Shown: one piece after another, positions 1 through 5,248 of the stretch
How positions within the stretch are numbered: position 1 is the first letter of the stretch
Layout: every line of letters begins with the position of its first letter
Notes under the pieces: generated by a model
Databases searched by the model: none
Told to the model about the DNA's origin: nothing
The model's input: the letters and a program-made list of their open reading frames with translations, nothing else
Program-made: the position numbers and the translations under genes
Source: an uncultured Bacteroidales bacterium
GTDB lineage: Bacteria; Bacteroidota; Bacteroidia; Bacteroidales; Bacteroidaceae
Direction: 5' to 3'
Length of the DNA: 5,248 nucleotides
Assembly (NCBI GenBank): GCA_945837185.1
Contig: CAMAMZ010000131.1
Location: 1 to 5,248, forward strand

Positions 1-37
1 TCTATTTCCAAGCAGCTCCTTTCATCTATTTCCAAGC
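1..37. repeat. 13-bp direct repeat duplicating the end of the TenI-like gene
   Basis: TCTATTTCCAAGC occurs at 1-13 and again at 25-37, 24 nt apart. On the minus strand each copy reads GCTTGGAAATAG, encoding Ala-Trp-Lys-stop in the same frame. The first copy in transcription order is the real gene end; the second ends an eight-codon frame (25 to 2, ATG to TAG, MKGAAWK). It looks like a small tandem duplication. The AAAGGAG inside it could also be a ribosome-binding site for a gene beyond the window edge. Confidence 0.7.
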
Positions 38-565
38 GTCACCAAGAATCATTGCTCCGCCAAACCCCATTGCTTTTACCGTTTCTATGCGGTTGAAAGT
101 GACGCCACCCAGCGCATACACTTTCTCGTCGATAATGCCCAACTGGTAGGCATCTGCGATGTCGTTGCTTGTGAAAGCCGACAGATAGCCTTGTTTTGAA
201 ACAGAATCGAATATGGGCGAGAGAGAAAGGTAATCGCAGCGTCCTTTCCATACGTTTATCTCTTGCAAGGTATGACAACTCCTGCTTATGCAGCCTTCCC
301 ATCCTACAGGCGGATTGGGGTTGCGTGCGTTCAGATGCACCCCATATAATGCTTGGCTCACCGCAAGGTCGAAATGGTCGTGCAATACAAGTTGCGCATG
401 CCATTCTGAGGGAATGGCTGTCAACAACCTTTCCACATCCTTTCTTGCAGCACCCGGTTTCCTTATATGTATGAGGTTGACTCTTCCTTGACGGAGAAGA
501 CGGACTATCATGTCGGCTTCACCATCAAAAAAGAGGGGTTTTGTAATCACTATCGTCTTGAACAT
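26..565 (-). CDS. tenI: TenI/ThiE-family protein, probable thiazole tautomerase-like (often annotated thiamine phosphate synthase)
   Basis: A short (179 aa) TIM-barrel protein of the ThiE/TenI family. Visible landmarks are MFKTIVITKP (1-10), LIHIRKPG (31-38), LVLHDHFDLA (59-68), YGVHLNARNP (74-83), ISRSCHTLQE (93-102), DYLSLSPIFDSVSKQGY (111-127) and YALGGVTFNRIETVKAMGFG (150-169). HIRK resembles B. subtilis TenI (HIRE) more than ThiE (QxRxK), and H98 in SRSCHTL lines up with the TenI tautomerase histidine (SVHSLEE). The Asp/Glu that usually follows GVHL in ThiE is absent (ARN here), while K124 of the phosphate region is kept. A thiazole-tautomerase-like role is therefore likelier than TMP synthase, but this is inference. 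ATG at 565 fits the first beta strand; a GTG at 574 would add three residues. The C-terminus ends right after the last strand (MILGDAWK), without the usual final helix. It is the last operon gene here, separated from thiH by 275 nt. Confidence 0.8.
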   Translation of the reverse strand: MFKTIVITKPLFFDGEADMIVRLLRQGRVNLIHIRKPGAARKDVERLLTAIPSEWHAQLVLHDHFDLAVSQALYGVHLNARNPNPPVGWEGCISRSCHTLQEINVWKGRCDYLSLSPIFDSVSKQGYLSAFTSNDIADAYQLGIIDEKVYALGGVTFNRIETVKAMGFGGAMILGDAWK

Positions 566-677
566 CTTTTCCACGCAATCGTATCCCGAAGGAATCGTTT
601 ACTAATGGTTTCACTTCCGAGGGAGTATTCTCCAAAAGAAACCCTCCAGAAAGTAATCGTTTCCAGAGACTTCAATT

Positions 678-798
678 CCTAAAGAAGCCATACACTAAAG
701 GATTCTCTCCAAGGAAGCACTCATCAAGGGAAGAAACTCCAAGGGAAGATGATCCAAAGGAAGAAACTCCAAAGGAAGAAACTCCAAACAGAAGCCTT
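678..798. repeat. Degenerate tandem repeat, about 15-nt unit, eight adjacent copies
   Basis: On the plus strand the unit is CCAAAGGAAGAAACT. Two adjacent copies are identical (754-768 and 769-783). Related copies lie at 678-692, 693-708 (16 nt), 709-724 (16 nt), 725-738 (14 nt, CAAGGGAAGAAACT), 739-753 (CCAAGGGAAGATGAT) and 784-798 (CCAAACAGAAGCCTT). Weaker matches continue on both sides, for example at 632-645, 663-677 and 832-840, so the array may once have filled most of the spacer. On the mRNA strand the unit reads TTTGGAGTTTCTTCC preceded by pyrimidines. There is no unique spacer sequence between copies, so this is not a CRISPR array. Confidence 0.8.
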
Positions 799-810
799 CT
801 CAAATTAATA

Positions 811-840
811 CATCTTCAAAGATGTTATTCTCCAAAGGAG
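811..840 (-). other. Two small inverted repeats just after the thiH stop
   Basis: CTCCAAAGGAG (830-840, 4-bp arms and a 3-nt loop) directly abuts the thiH stop codon, and CATCTTCAAAGATG (811-824, 6-bp arms and a 2-nt centre) follows a few bases later in the transcribed direction. They could form weak hairpins at the 3' end of thiH mRNA, perhaps slowing exonucleases. Neither has the GC-rich stem and U-run of an intrinsic terminator, so termination is not supported. Confidence 0.35.
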
Positions 841-1968
841 TTATTTCCTGAACAGGTCGAACGAGGCATCCCAATCCTTCCATACTGGTTCCCGACCCAA
901 TTGTCGGAGACGACAATCTATTTCCTTGGCGGTACGGTCGTCAGACACCGTGAACTGCTCAAGTGCCTGTGGATAAGTATGATAACCTCCGGGGTTGACT
1001 TTTGACTCTGCTGACATGGTTGTCACCCCAAGGGTGCACATATTGTCTCTGATGAACTGCGGTTCCCTTGTACTGTATGAAATATCCACATCGTGGTCGA
1101 AGATACGCATGGCAAAGGTTACTTGTGCCAACTGTCGGTCGGTGACAAAGCAGTTGGGACGAAACCCTTCGTTCTGTGCCGGGCGCATACGCGGGAAATT
1201 GACGGAGTACTTTGTTCGCCAGTAATGCTTCTGGAGGTAGCGAAGATGGTAAGCCATCATAACCACATCGGTACGCCATTCCTTCTCAAGGCCCAGCAAG
1301 GCACCCATGCCAATGGAATGCACACCAGCCTGTCCCATCCTGTCGAAACCGTTGACACGCCATTCGAAATTCGACTTCATGCCAGCCGGATGATAGAGTT
1401 TGTAGTTCTCCCGATGGTATGTTTCCTGGAAACATATCACACCATTCAACCCATGCTTAGTCAGTTCGCGGTATTCCTCGGCCTTAAGTGGCATGACCTC
1501 AATCTTTATGTTCGAGAAATATTTCTTTGCGATATCGATGGCTTTCGCCAGGTAAGGCACACCGGCTTTGGCCGGGTTCTCACCTGTGACGAGCAGGATA
1601 TTCTCGAACGGTGCGAGTTTTTTGATAGCCTTGTATTCATCTTCAATCTGCTCAGGCGTGAGTATGGTGCGCGGCATAGGGTTTGAACGATGGAAGCCAC
1701 AATACACACACGAGTTAGAACATGCGTTGGTGATGTACAAGGGAATGAACATGGACATTGTCTTGCCGAAGCGCTCCTCCGTATATTTTCTCGAAAGTCG
1801 CGCCATCTGCTCCAGATACGGTTCTGCAGCAGGAGATATGAGCGCCATGAAGTCATTGACATCGCAATGTTGCTTGGCCAACGCACGACGGACATCATTC
1901 TCTGTCATGCCTGCTATGCGTTTTGTTGTCTCATCCCAACTGATTTTCAATAATTCTTCTGAAAACAT
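841..1968 (-). CDS. thiH: 2-iminoacetate synthase ThiH (tyrosine lyase)
   Basis: Radical-SAM enzyme that cleaves tyrosine into p-cresol and dehydroglycine (2-iminoacetate), which supplies the C2-N unit of the thiazole to ThiG. The 375-residue product is a typical length. The cluster motif CX3CX2C is present as NACSNSCVYCGFHR with C83, C87 and C90; the SAM-binding GGE motif appears as TGE (128-130). Further ThiH-like features are IEVMPLKAEEY (156-166), FQETYHRENYKLYHPAG (180-196), NFPRMRPAQN (257-266), ISYSTREPQFIRD (296-308) and the C-terminal segment FTVSDDRTAKEID (339-351). ATG at 1968 lies 14 nt after the thiF stop, preceded by a purine-rich AAGAAG stretch that may serve as ribosome-binding site. 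Using ThiH instead of the O2-dependent glycine oxidase ThiO fits an anaerobic host, since ThiH is oxygen-sensitive and p-cresol is its by-product. The stop is followed by a repeat-rich spacer. Confidence 0.97.
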   Translation of the reverse strand: MFSEELLKISWDETTKRIAGMTENDVRRALAKQHCDVNDFMALISPAAEPYLEQMARLSRKYTEERFGKTMSMFIPLYITNACSNSCVYCGFHRSNPMPRTILTPEQIEDEYKAIKKLAPFENILLVTGENPAKAGVPYLAKAIDIAKKYFSNIKIEVMPLKAEEYRELTKHGLNGVICFQETYHRENYKLYHPAGMKSNFEWRVNGFDRMGQAGVHSIGMGALLGLEKEWRTDVVMMAYHLRYLQKHYWRTKYSVNFPRMRPAQNEGFRPNCFVTDRQLAQVTFAMRIFDHDVDISYSTREPQFIRDNMCTLGVTTMSAESKVNPGGYHTYPQALEQFTVSDDRTAKEIDCRLRQLGREPVWKDWDASFDLFRK

Positions 1969-1982
1969 CTTTGTATTTCTTC

Positions 1983-2675
1983 TTATAAATCAATAACAAA
2001 AGTCTGTAAGGTTCGTAAGTCTACCGTCCACAGCTTGTCTACCAACGGTGTACCATAGCCACACACGAGTTGCAGGACCTGACTTGCCTGTACGCTCCCC
2101 ACCAAAGCGGGTGTGACACCCACAACCGCCTTCCCCGGATGGGGCATGGCCAATGTAGCCTGCTCGTCGGGATATAAGGTTCGGTATGTGGCATGCCCGC
2201 AGCAAAGCACAGACACCTGTCCTTCGAGTGCGTTGACAGCACCATACACATAGGGTATTCCCAGTCTGCAACAGGCATCGCTGACAGCAAATCTTGCCGA
2301 GAAGTTGTCGGTGCCGTCAACCACTATATCGTAGTTTGCAAGGAGCTGCATGGCATTCTGTTCCGTGAGTCGTGTGTGGTGCGCAACAACACTTATACTG
2401 CTGTTCATGGCTTGCAACCGTGCTTTGGCACAATCAACCTTTGGCAGTCCCTCCTGCGACTCATCATACAAAACCTGTCGTTGCAGATTGGTGATGCTCA
2501 CTACATCATCGTCAATGAGCGCAAGAGTGCCAACACCGGCACCTGTCAGATAGGTAGCCACAGGCGAACCAAGTCCGCCTATGCCTACAACAGCCACACG
2601 TGCCGCCGACAGTTTGCGCTGTCCTTCCACACCTATCTCAGGCAACAGCAGTTGACGATCGTATCTTGATACCAT
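1983..2675 (-). CDS. thiF: ThiF/MoeB/HesA-family E1-like adenylyltransferase, probable ThiS activator
   Basis: Predicted to adenylate the C-terminal glycine of the sulfur carrier ThiS with ATP, preparing it for thiocarboxylate formation and sulfur delivery to ThiG. The 230-residue product starts MVSRYDRQLLLPEIG and has the nucleotide-binding GIGGLGS (31-37), acidic strand LIDDD (53-57), TNLQRQVLY (62-70) with R66, a conserved lysine K79 (GLPKVDCAK) and DGTDNFSARF (120-129), all typical of the E1-like fold. The frame is open to 2858, but that extension lies inside thiC and is not conserved-looking, so ATG at 2675, just before RYDRQ, is the start. The positions of the E. coli ThiF zinc cysteines and of Cys184 carry other residues (T163, T166, about H179), and the C-terminal CxxC is missing with the shorter tail. 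MoeB is the closest alternative by sequence; placement between thiC and thiH favours a thiamine role. Confidence 0.9.
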   Translation of the reverse strand: MVSRYDRQLLLPEIGVEGQRKLSAARVAVVGIGGLGSPVATYLTGAGVGTLALIDDDVVSITNLQRQVLYDESQEGLPKVDCAKARLQAMNSSISVVAHHTRLTEQNAMQLLANYDIVVDGTDNFSARFAVSDACCRLGIPYVYGAVNALEGQVSVLCCGHATYRTLYPDEQATLAMPHPGKAVVGVTPALVGSVQASQVLQLVCGYGTPLVDKLWTVDLRTLQTFVIDL

Positions 2676-2679
2676 GCTC

Positions 2680-4368
2680 TTACAACTTACGTAAATCGTG
2701 GGTAAGCTTCGCAGCACAGAAGTTGGGTCCGCACATCGTGCAATACTCGCCATCGGTATGTCCCGCCTCTTCAAAATACTGCAGGGCTCGTTCTGGGTCG
2801 AGCGACAGATGGAACTGGTCTCTCCAACGGAAGTCGAAACGCGCCTTCGAAAGAGCATTATCTCTCACCTGGGCACCCGGATGTCCTTTGGCAAGGTCGG
2901 CAGCATGAGCAGCAATCTTATAGGTTACCACACCGGTTCGTACATCCTCTTTATTAGGAAGCGCAAGGTGTTCCTTGGGCGTTACATAACACAGCATAGC
3001 TGTACCGAGCCATGCTATTTGTGCGCCACCAATAGCCGAAGTGATGTGGTCGTAACCGGGAGCAATGTCGGTTACTACAGGACCCAACGTGTAGAAGGGT
3101 GCCTCATGGCAATGTGCTATCTGCCGCTCCATATTCTCGCGTATCTTATGCATCGGCACATGTCCGGGACCTTCAATAAAGGCCTGCACATTCTTGTCCC
3201 ATGCCCTTGTTACCAGTTCGCCCATCGTGTCAAGCTCGGCAAACTGTGCCGCATCGTTGGCATCTTCTATGCAACCCGGTCTGAGACCATCGCCTAATGA
3301 AAGGGCCACATCATATTGCGCCACGATGTCGCAGATGTCATCGAAATGTTCATAAAGGAACGACTCTTTATCGTGAATAAGGCACCACTTGCTCATGATG
3401 GAGCCCCCGCGACTAACGATGCCACACAGACGACTGTCGGCAAGATGCACGTTATGACGCCGTATGCCCGCATGGATGGTGAAATAGTCAACACCTTGCT
3501 CACATTGCTCTATCAGCGTGTCCTTATATATTTCCCACGACAAATCCTCTACCTTGCCATTCACCTTCTCCAATGCCTGGTAAATAGGCACGGTGCCAAC
3601 GGGAACAGGACAGTTGCGCACAATCCATTCTCTCGTTTCGTGGATGTTCTCGCCCGTCGACAGGTCCATCAACGTGTCACCACCCCATTTGCACGACCAT
3701 ACGGCCTTGTCTACTTCTTCTTCGATGGACGACGTGGTGGCAGAATTACCAATATTGGTATTTATCTTCACCAGAAAGTTCCTGCCGATAATCATGGGTT
3801 CGGATTCAGGATGGTTGATGTTGGCAGGCAGTACCGCCCTGCCACGCGCTATCTCGTCTCTCACAAACTCGGGAGTGATATGTGTCTTGATGCCTAATTC
3901 GCTACAGTTCATATTCTCGCGGATGGCCACATACTCCATCTCCGGTGTGATGATGCCGGCTTTGGCATAAGCCATCTGTGTGATAGCCTTGCCAGGCATG
4001 GCTTTTCTCGGCAACCGGATATGTTCGAACCTAAGCGCATCGAGCGAATGGTCAGCCAGTCGCATCTTGCCATAGGCACTTGTCACTTCCTTGAGCTGTA
4101 TGGTGTCGTTGCGGTCGAGAATCCATTGCTCCCTGACTCTGGGCAAGCCTTTTTTCAAATCTACCTCTATATTAGGGTCTGAGAAGGGACCACTCGTGTC
4201 GTAGATATACACAGGGGCGTTCTTCTCCACATGGGGAACTCCGTTCTTGTCTTTTGTTACGGTTGGTGTCAGGTTAACCTTGGTCATACCGACCTTGATC
4301 TGCGGGAACAGGTTTCCAGACATATACGCCTTCTCTCTCTTGGCGTATGCTTTTTTGTCGTTTGGCAT
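2680..4368 (-). CDS. thiC: Phosphomethylpyrimidine synthase ThiC
   Basis: Radical-SAM enzyme that rearranges aminoimidazole ribotide (AIR, from purine synthesis) into hydroxymethylpyrimidine phosphate (HMP-P), the pyrimidine half of thiamine. The 562-residue product has the N-terminal ThiC-associated region (about 14-90), the barrel with TQMAYAKAGIITPEMEYVAI (130-149), NINHPESEPMIIGRNF (183-198), ALSLGDGLRPGCIEDA (355-370) and EGPGHVPMHKI (399-409), and the C-terminal cluster motif CX2CX4C (C543, C546, C551) that holds the 4Fe-4S cluster. H403 and H467 are 64 residues apart, matching the pair I recall as metal ligands in Caulobacter ThiC. It is shorter than E. coli ThiC (about 631 aa) mainly at the N-terminus. 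ATG at 4368 was chosen because the conserved region begins within about 15 residues; no Shine-Dalgarno is obvious. thiF starts 4 nt after its stop, suggesting translational coupling. Complete and intact. Confidence 0.98.
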   Translation of the reverse strand: MPNDKKAYAKREKAYMSGNLFPQIKVGMTKVNLTPTVTKDKNGVPHVEKNAPVYIYDTSGPFSDPNIEVDLKKGLPRVREQWILDRNDTIQLKEVTSAYGKMRLADHSLDALRFEHIRLPRKAMPGKAITQMAYAKAGIITPEMEYVAIRENMNCSELGIKTHITPEFVRDEIARGRAVLPANINHPESEPMIIGRNFLVKINTNIGNSATTSSIEEEVDKAVWSCKWGGDTLMDLSTGENIHETREWIVRNCPVPVGTVPIYQALEKVNGKVEDLSWEIYKDTLIEQCEQGVDYFTIHAGIRRHNVHLADSRLCGIVSRGGSIMSKWCLIHDKESFLYEHFDDICDIVAQYDVALSLGDGLRPGCIEDANDAAQFAELDTMGELVTRAWDKNVQAFIEGPGHVPMHKIRENMERQIAHCHEAPFYTLGPVVTDIAPGYDHITSAIGGAQIAWLGTAMLCYVTPKEHLALPNKEDVRTGVVTYKIAAHAADLAKGHPGAQVRDNALSKARFDFRWRDQFHLSLDPERALQYFEEAGHTDGEYCTMCGPNFCAAKLTHDLRKL

Positions 4369-4396
4369 AATTGTAATTGTTTCGAGTTTTTCAAGC

Positions 4397-4437
4397 GCGC
4401 TACAAGCTGCATGGCATCGCTCATGGGCCGGTAGCGC
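4397..4437 (-). other. Inverted repeat in the thiG-thiC spacer
   Basis: The perfect 7-bp arms GCGCTAC (4397-4403) and GTAGCGC (4431-4437) enclose 27 nt that contain short additional self-complementary pieces such as GGC/GCC. In the mRNA this would form a GC-rich hairpin 7-10 nt after the thiG stop and about 30 nt before the thiC start. It could stabilise thiG mRNA, cause partial termination, or regulate thiC; an A-rich stretch follows rather than a U-run, which argues against an intrinsic terminator. There is no TPP-riboswitch core motif here. Confidence 0.45.
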
Positions 4438-4447
4438 AACCTGCCTG

Positions 4448-5221
4448 TTATAAGTTTAGGAATGATGTGAGTGGCGAACTTGCCTCGGCTGAATCGCTCA
4501 CGGCGCCAAGACCTGCCTCAAAAGCCCTTCTTCCGGCTATGACAGCCTCTTTGAAGGCTACAGCCATCTTGACAGGGTCGCCGGCAACGGCAATGGCAGT
4601 ATTGACAAGGCAGCAGTCGGCACCCATCTCCATGGCTTCCGCAGCATGGCTTGGTGCGCCTATGCCGGCATCGACAACAACAGGCACGGTAGATTGTTCT
4701 ATGATAATACGCAGGAAATCCTTCATGCGCAATCCCTTATTCGTTCCTATAGGTGCTGCCAAAGGCATGACAGTAGCCGCTCCTGCCTCCTCAAGATGTT
4801 TGCACAGTGTAGGATCGGCTTGGCAGTATGGTAGCACTACGAAGCCCATTTTTACCAATTGCTCCGTTGCCTTGAGCGTCTCTACCGAATCGGGCAAAAG
4901 GTAGCGTGGGTCGGGGTGTATTTCCAGCTTCAGCCAGTTCGTGCCGAAAGCCTCTCGCGACATTTGTGCTGCGAAAACGGCTTCCTCTGCATTCCGCACG
5001 CCAGAAGTGTTGGGCAACAACTGTATGTCGGCAAACTGTGTGATGTGCGTAAGGAGGTCGTCATGCTTGTCTTCCAACTCTACACGCTTCATGGCAACTG
5101 TCACCATTTCTGTTCCACTGGCCTTAATAGCTTCTGCCATCAGGTTGTTGTTGTTGAATTTTCCCGTACCGAGAAACAAGCGGGAATTGAATTCCCTTCC
5201 TGCTATTACAAGTTTATTCAT
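4448..5221 (-). CDS. thiG: Thiazole synthase ThiG
   Basis: Cytoplasmic enzyme that builds the thiazole phosphate ring of thiamine from 1-deoxy-D-xylulose 5-phosphate, dehydroglycine and sulfur carried on ThiS thiocarboxylate. The 257-residue product is full length for the family and covers one TIM barrel. Visible signatures are the N-terminal SRLFLGTGKF segment (residues 13-22), WLKLEIHPD with the Schiff-base lysine K98, VVVDAGIGAPSHAAEAMEMG (181-200) and LVNTAI (205-210), the last two forming the phosphate site, and the tail ASSPLTSFL. ATG at 5221 gives the expected N-terminus, MNKLVIAGREF. No clear Shine-Dalgarno precedes it, only AT-rich sequence, as is common in Bacteroidetes. It is the first complete gene of the minus-strand operon here; thiC follows after 79 nt. 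With ThiH and ThiF in the same operon, dehydroglycine presumably comes from tyrosine. Identification is secure. Confidence 0.97.
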   Translation of the reverse strand: MNKLVIAGREFNSRLFLGTGKFNNNNLMAEAIKASGTEMVTVAMKRVELEDKHDDLLTHITQFADIQLLPNTSGVRNAEEAVFAAQMSREAFGTNWLKLEIHPDPRYLLPDSVETLKATEQLVKMGFVVLPYCQADPTLCKHLEEAGAATVMPLAAPIGTNKGLRMKDFLRIIIEQSTVPVVVDAGIGAPSHAAEAMEMGADCCLVNTAIAVAGDPVKMAVAFKEAVIAGRRAFEAGLGAVSDSAEASSPLTSFLNL

Positions 5222-5248
5222 AATTCTATAGTATGTGATTGATGTTAT
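5222..5248 (-). other. Truncated upstream region of thiG
   Basis: Only 27 nt remain upstream of the thiG start, AT-rich and without a recognisable Shine-Dalgarno, promoter or riboswitch core. A TAA at 5247-5245 could be the stop of an upstream operon gene such as thiE or thiS, but so little sequence is present that this cannot be told from chance. Confidence 0.3.

Larger units (their letters stand above)
566..840. other. Long non-coding spacer between thiH and the TenI-like gene
   Basis: A 275-nt gap in an operon whose thiC-thiF-thiH junctions are 4 and 14 nt. Stops occur in all six frames and no convincing gene is present. It consists largely of degenerate repeats of about 15 nt, pyrimidine-rich on the transcribed (mRNA) strand, plus several very small inverted repeats. 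I looked for a Bacteroidetes promoter (TTTG about 20 nt upstream of TAnnTTTG) to drive the last gene and found only partial -7-like boxes at wrong spacing. No T-run terminator is visible. Confidence 0.85.

Noticed and set aside
725..798. Repeat region read as a protein with GVSSF repeats
   Set aside because: A period of 15 keeps all three minus-strand frames open over the array, so openness is not evidence. No frame has an ATG start that leads into it, and stops close each frame within about 40 codons.
678..798. CRISPR array
   Set aside because: Units of 14-16 nt abut directly with no unique spacers, and there are no cas genes.
811..840. Intrinsic terminator after thiH
   Set aside because: Stems are only 4-6 bp and no U-run follows.
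1093..1686. 197-codon plus-strand frame opposite thiH
   Set aside because: Antisense to conserved thiH coding sequence with no family signature.
2676..2858. N-terminal extension of ThiF from 2858
   Set aside because: It overlaps the conserved cluster-binding end of thiC and precedes the universal RYDRQ start of the family; ATG at 2675 suffices.
2698..3897. Long plus-strand open frames (2698-3297 and 3316-3897) opposite thiC
   Set aside because: They are antisense to a fully conserved thiC, show no recognisable domain, and are typical shadow frames.
4284..4424. Minus-strand 46-codon frame starting MSDAMQLVARLKNSKQL, overlapping the start of thiC
   Set aside because: The first part looks protein-like, and the same frame is open upstream into the end of thiG, but its second half runs out of frame through the conserved start of thiC and becomes arginine/cysteine-rich. 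It has no ribosome-binding site and I recognise no family.
4369..4447. TPP riboswitch between thiG and thiC
   Set aside because: The conserved CUGAGA and ACCUGA-type core segments are absent on the transcribed strand.

Overview
This window is almost entirely a thiamine (vitamin B1) biosynthesis operon read on the minus strand. In transcription order it holds thiG, thiC, thiF, thiH and a TenI/ThiE-family gene. All five are identified from clear family motifs. The gene set suggests an anaerobe of the order Bacteroidales, Prevotella-like: it uses the oxygen-sensitive radical-SAM enzyme ThiH rather than the oxidase ThiO, ThiG ends in an SSPLTSFL-type tail, ThiF is short and lacks zinc cysteines, starts have little Shine-Dalgarno signal, and a second ThiE-like gene sits at the end of the operon. 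The genus is an inference from remembered family features, not a database match.

Layout from the right end: 5248-5222 is a short AT-rich leader cut off by the window edge. thiG (5221-4448) is followed by a 79-nt spacer with a 7-bp inverted repeat. thiC (4368-2680) follows, then only 4 nt, thiF (2675-1983), 14 nt, and thiH (1968-841). An unusually long 275-nt spacer (840-566) follows, built largely from degenerate tandem repeats of about 15 nt that are pyrimidine-rich on the mRNA strand. The TenI-like gene (565-26) closes the set, and its stop region is duplicated as a 13-bp direct repeat at the left edge. No gene on the plus strand is credible.

Together the genes make both halves of thiamine. 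ThiC turns the purine intermediate AIR into the pyrimidine HMP-P. ThiF adenylates the sulfur carrier ThiS, whose gene is not in the window. ThiH cleaves tyrosine to dehydroglycine. ThiG joins dehydroglycine, deoxyxylulose 5-phosphate and ThiS-bound sulfur into the thiazole. The TenI-like protein probably acts on the thiazole product, as a tautomerase, rather than as the main thiamine-phosphate synthase. Genes for ThiS, a true ThiE and ThiD, and any TPP riboswitch, must lie outside, most likely upstream of thiG.

I found no wholly new system. The points most worth a second look are the tandem-repeat spacer before the last gene, the ThiF without zinc or acyl-disulfide cysteines, the short TenI-like protein with altered catalytic motifs, and the inverted repeat between thiG and thiC.
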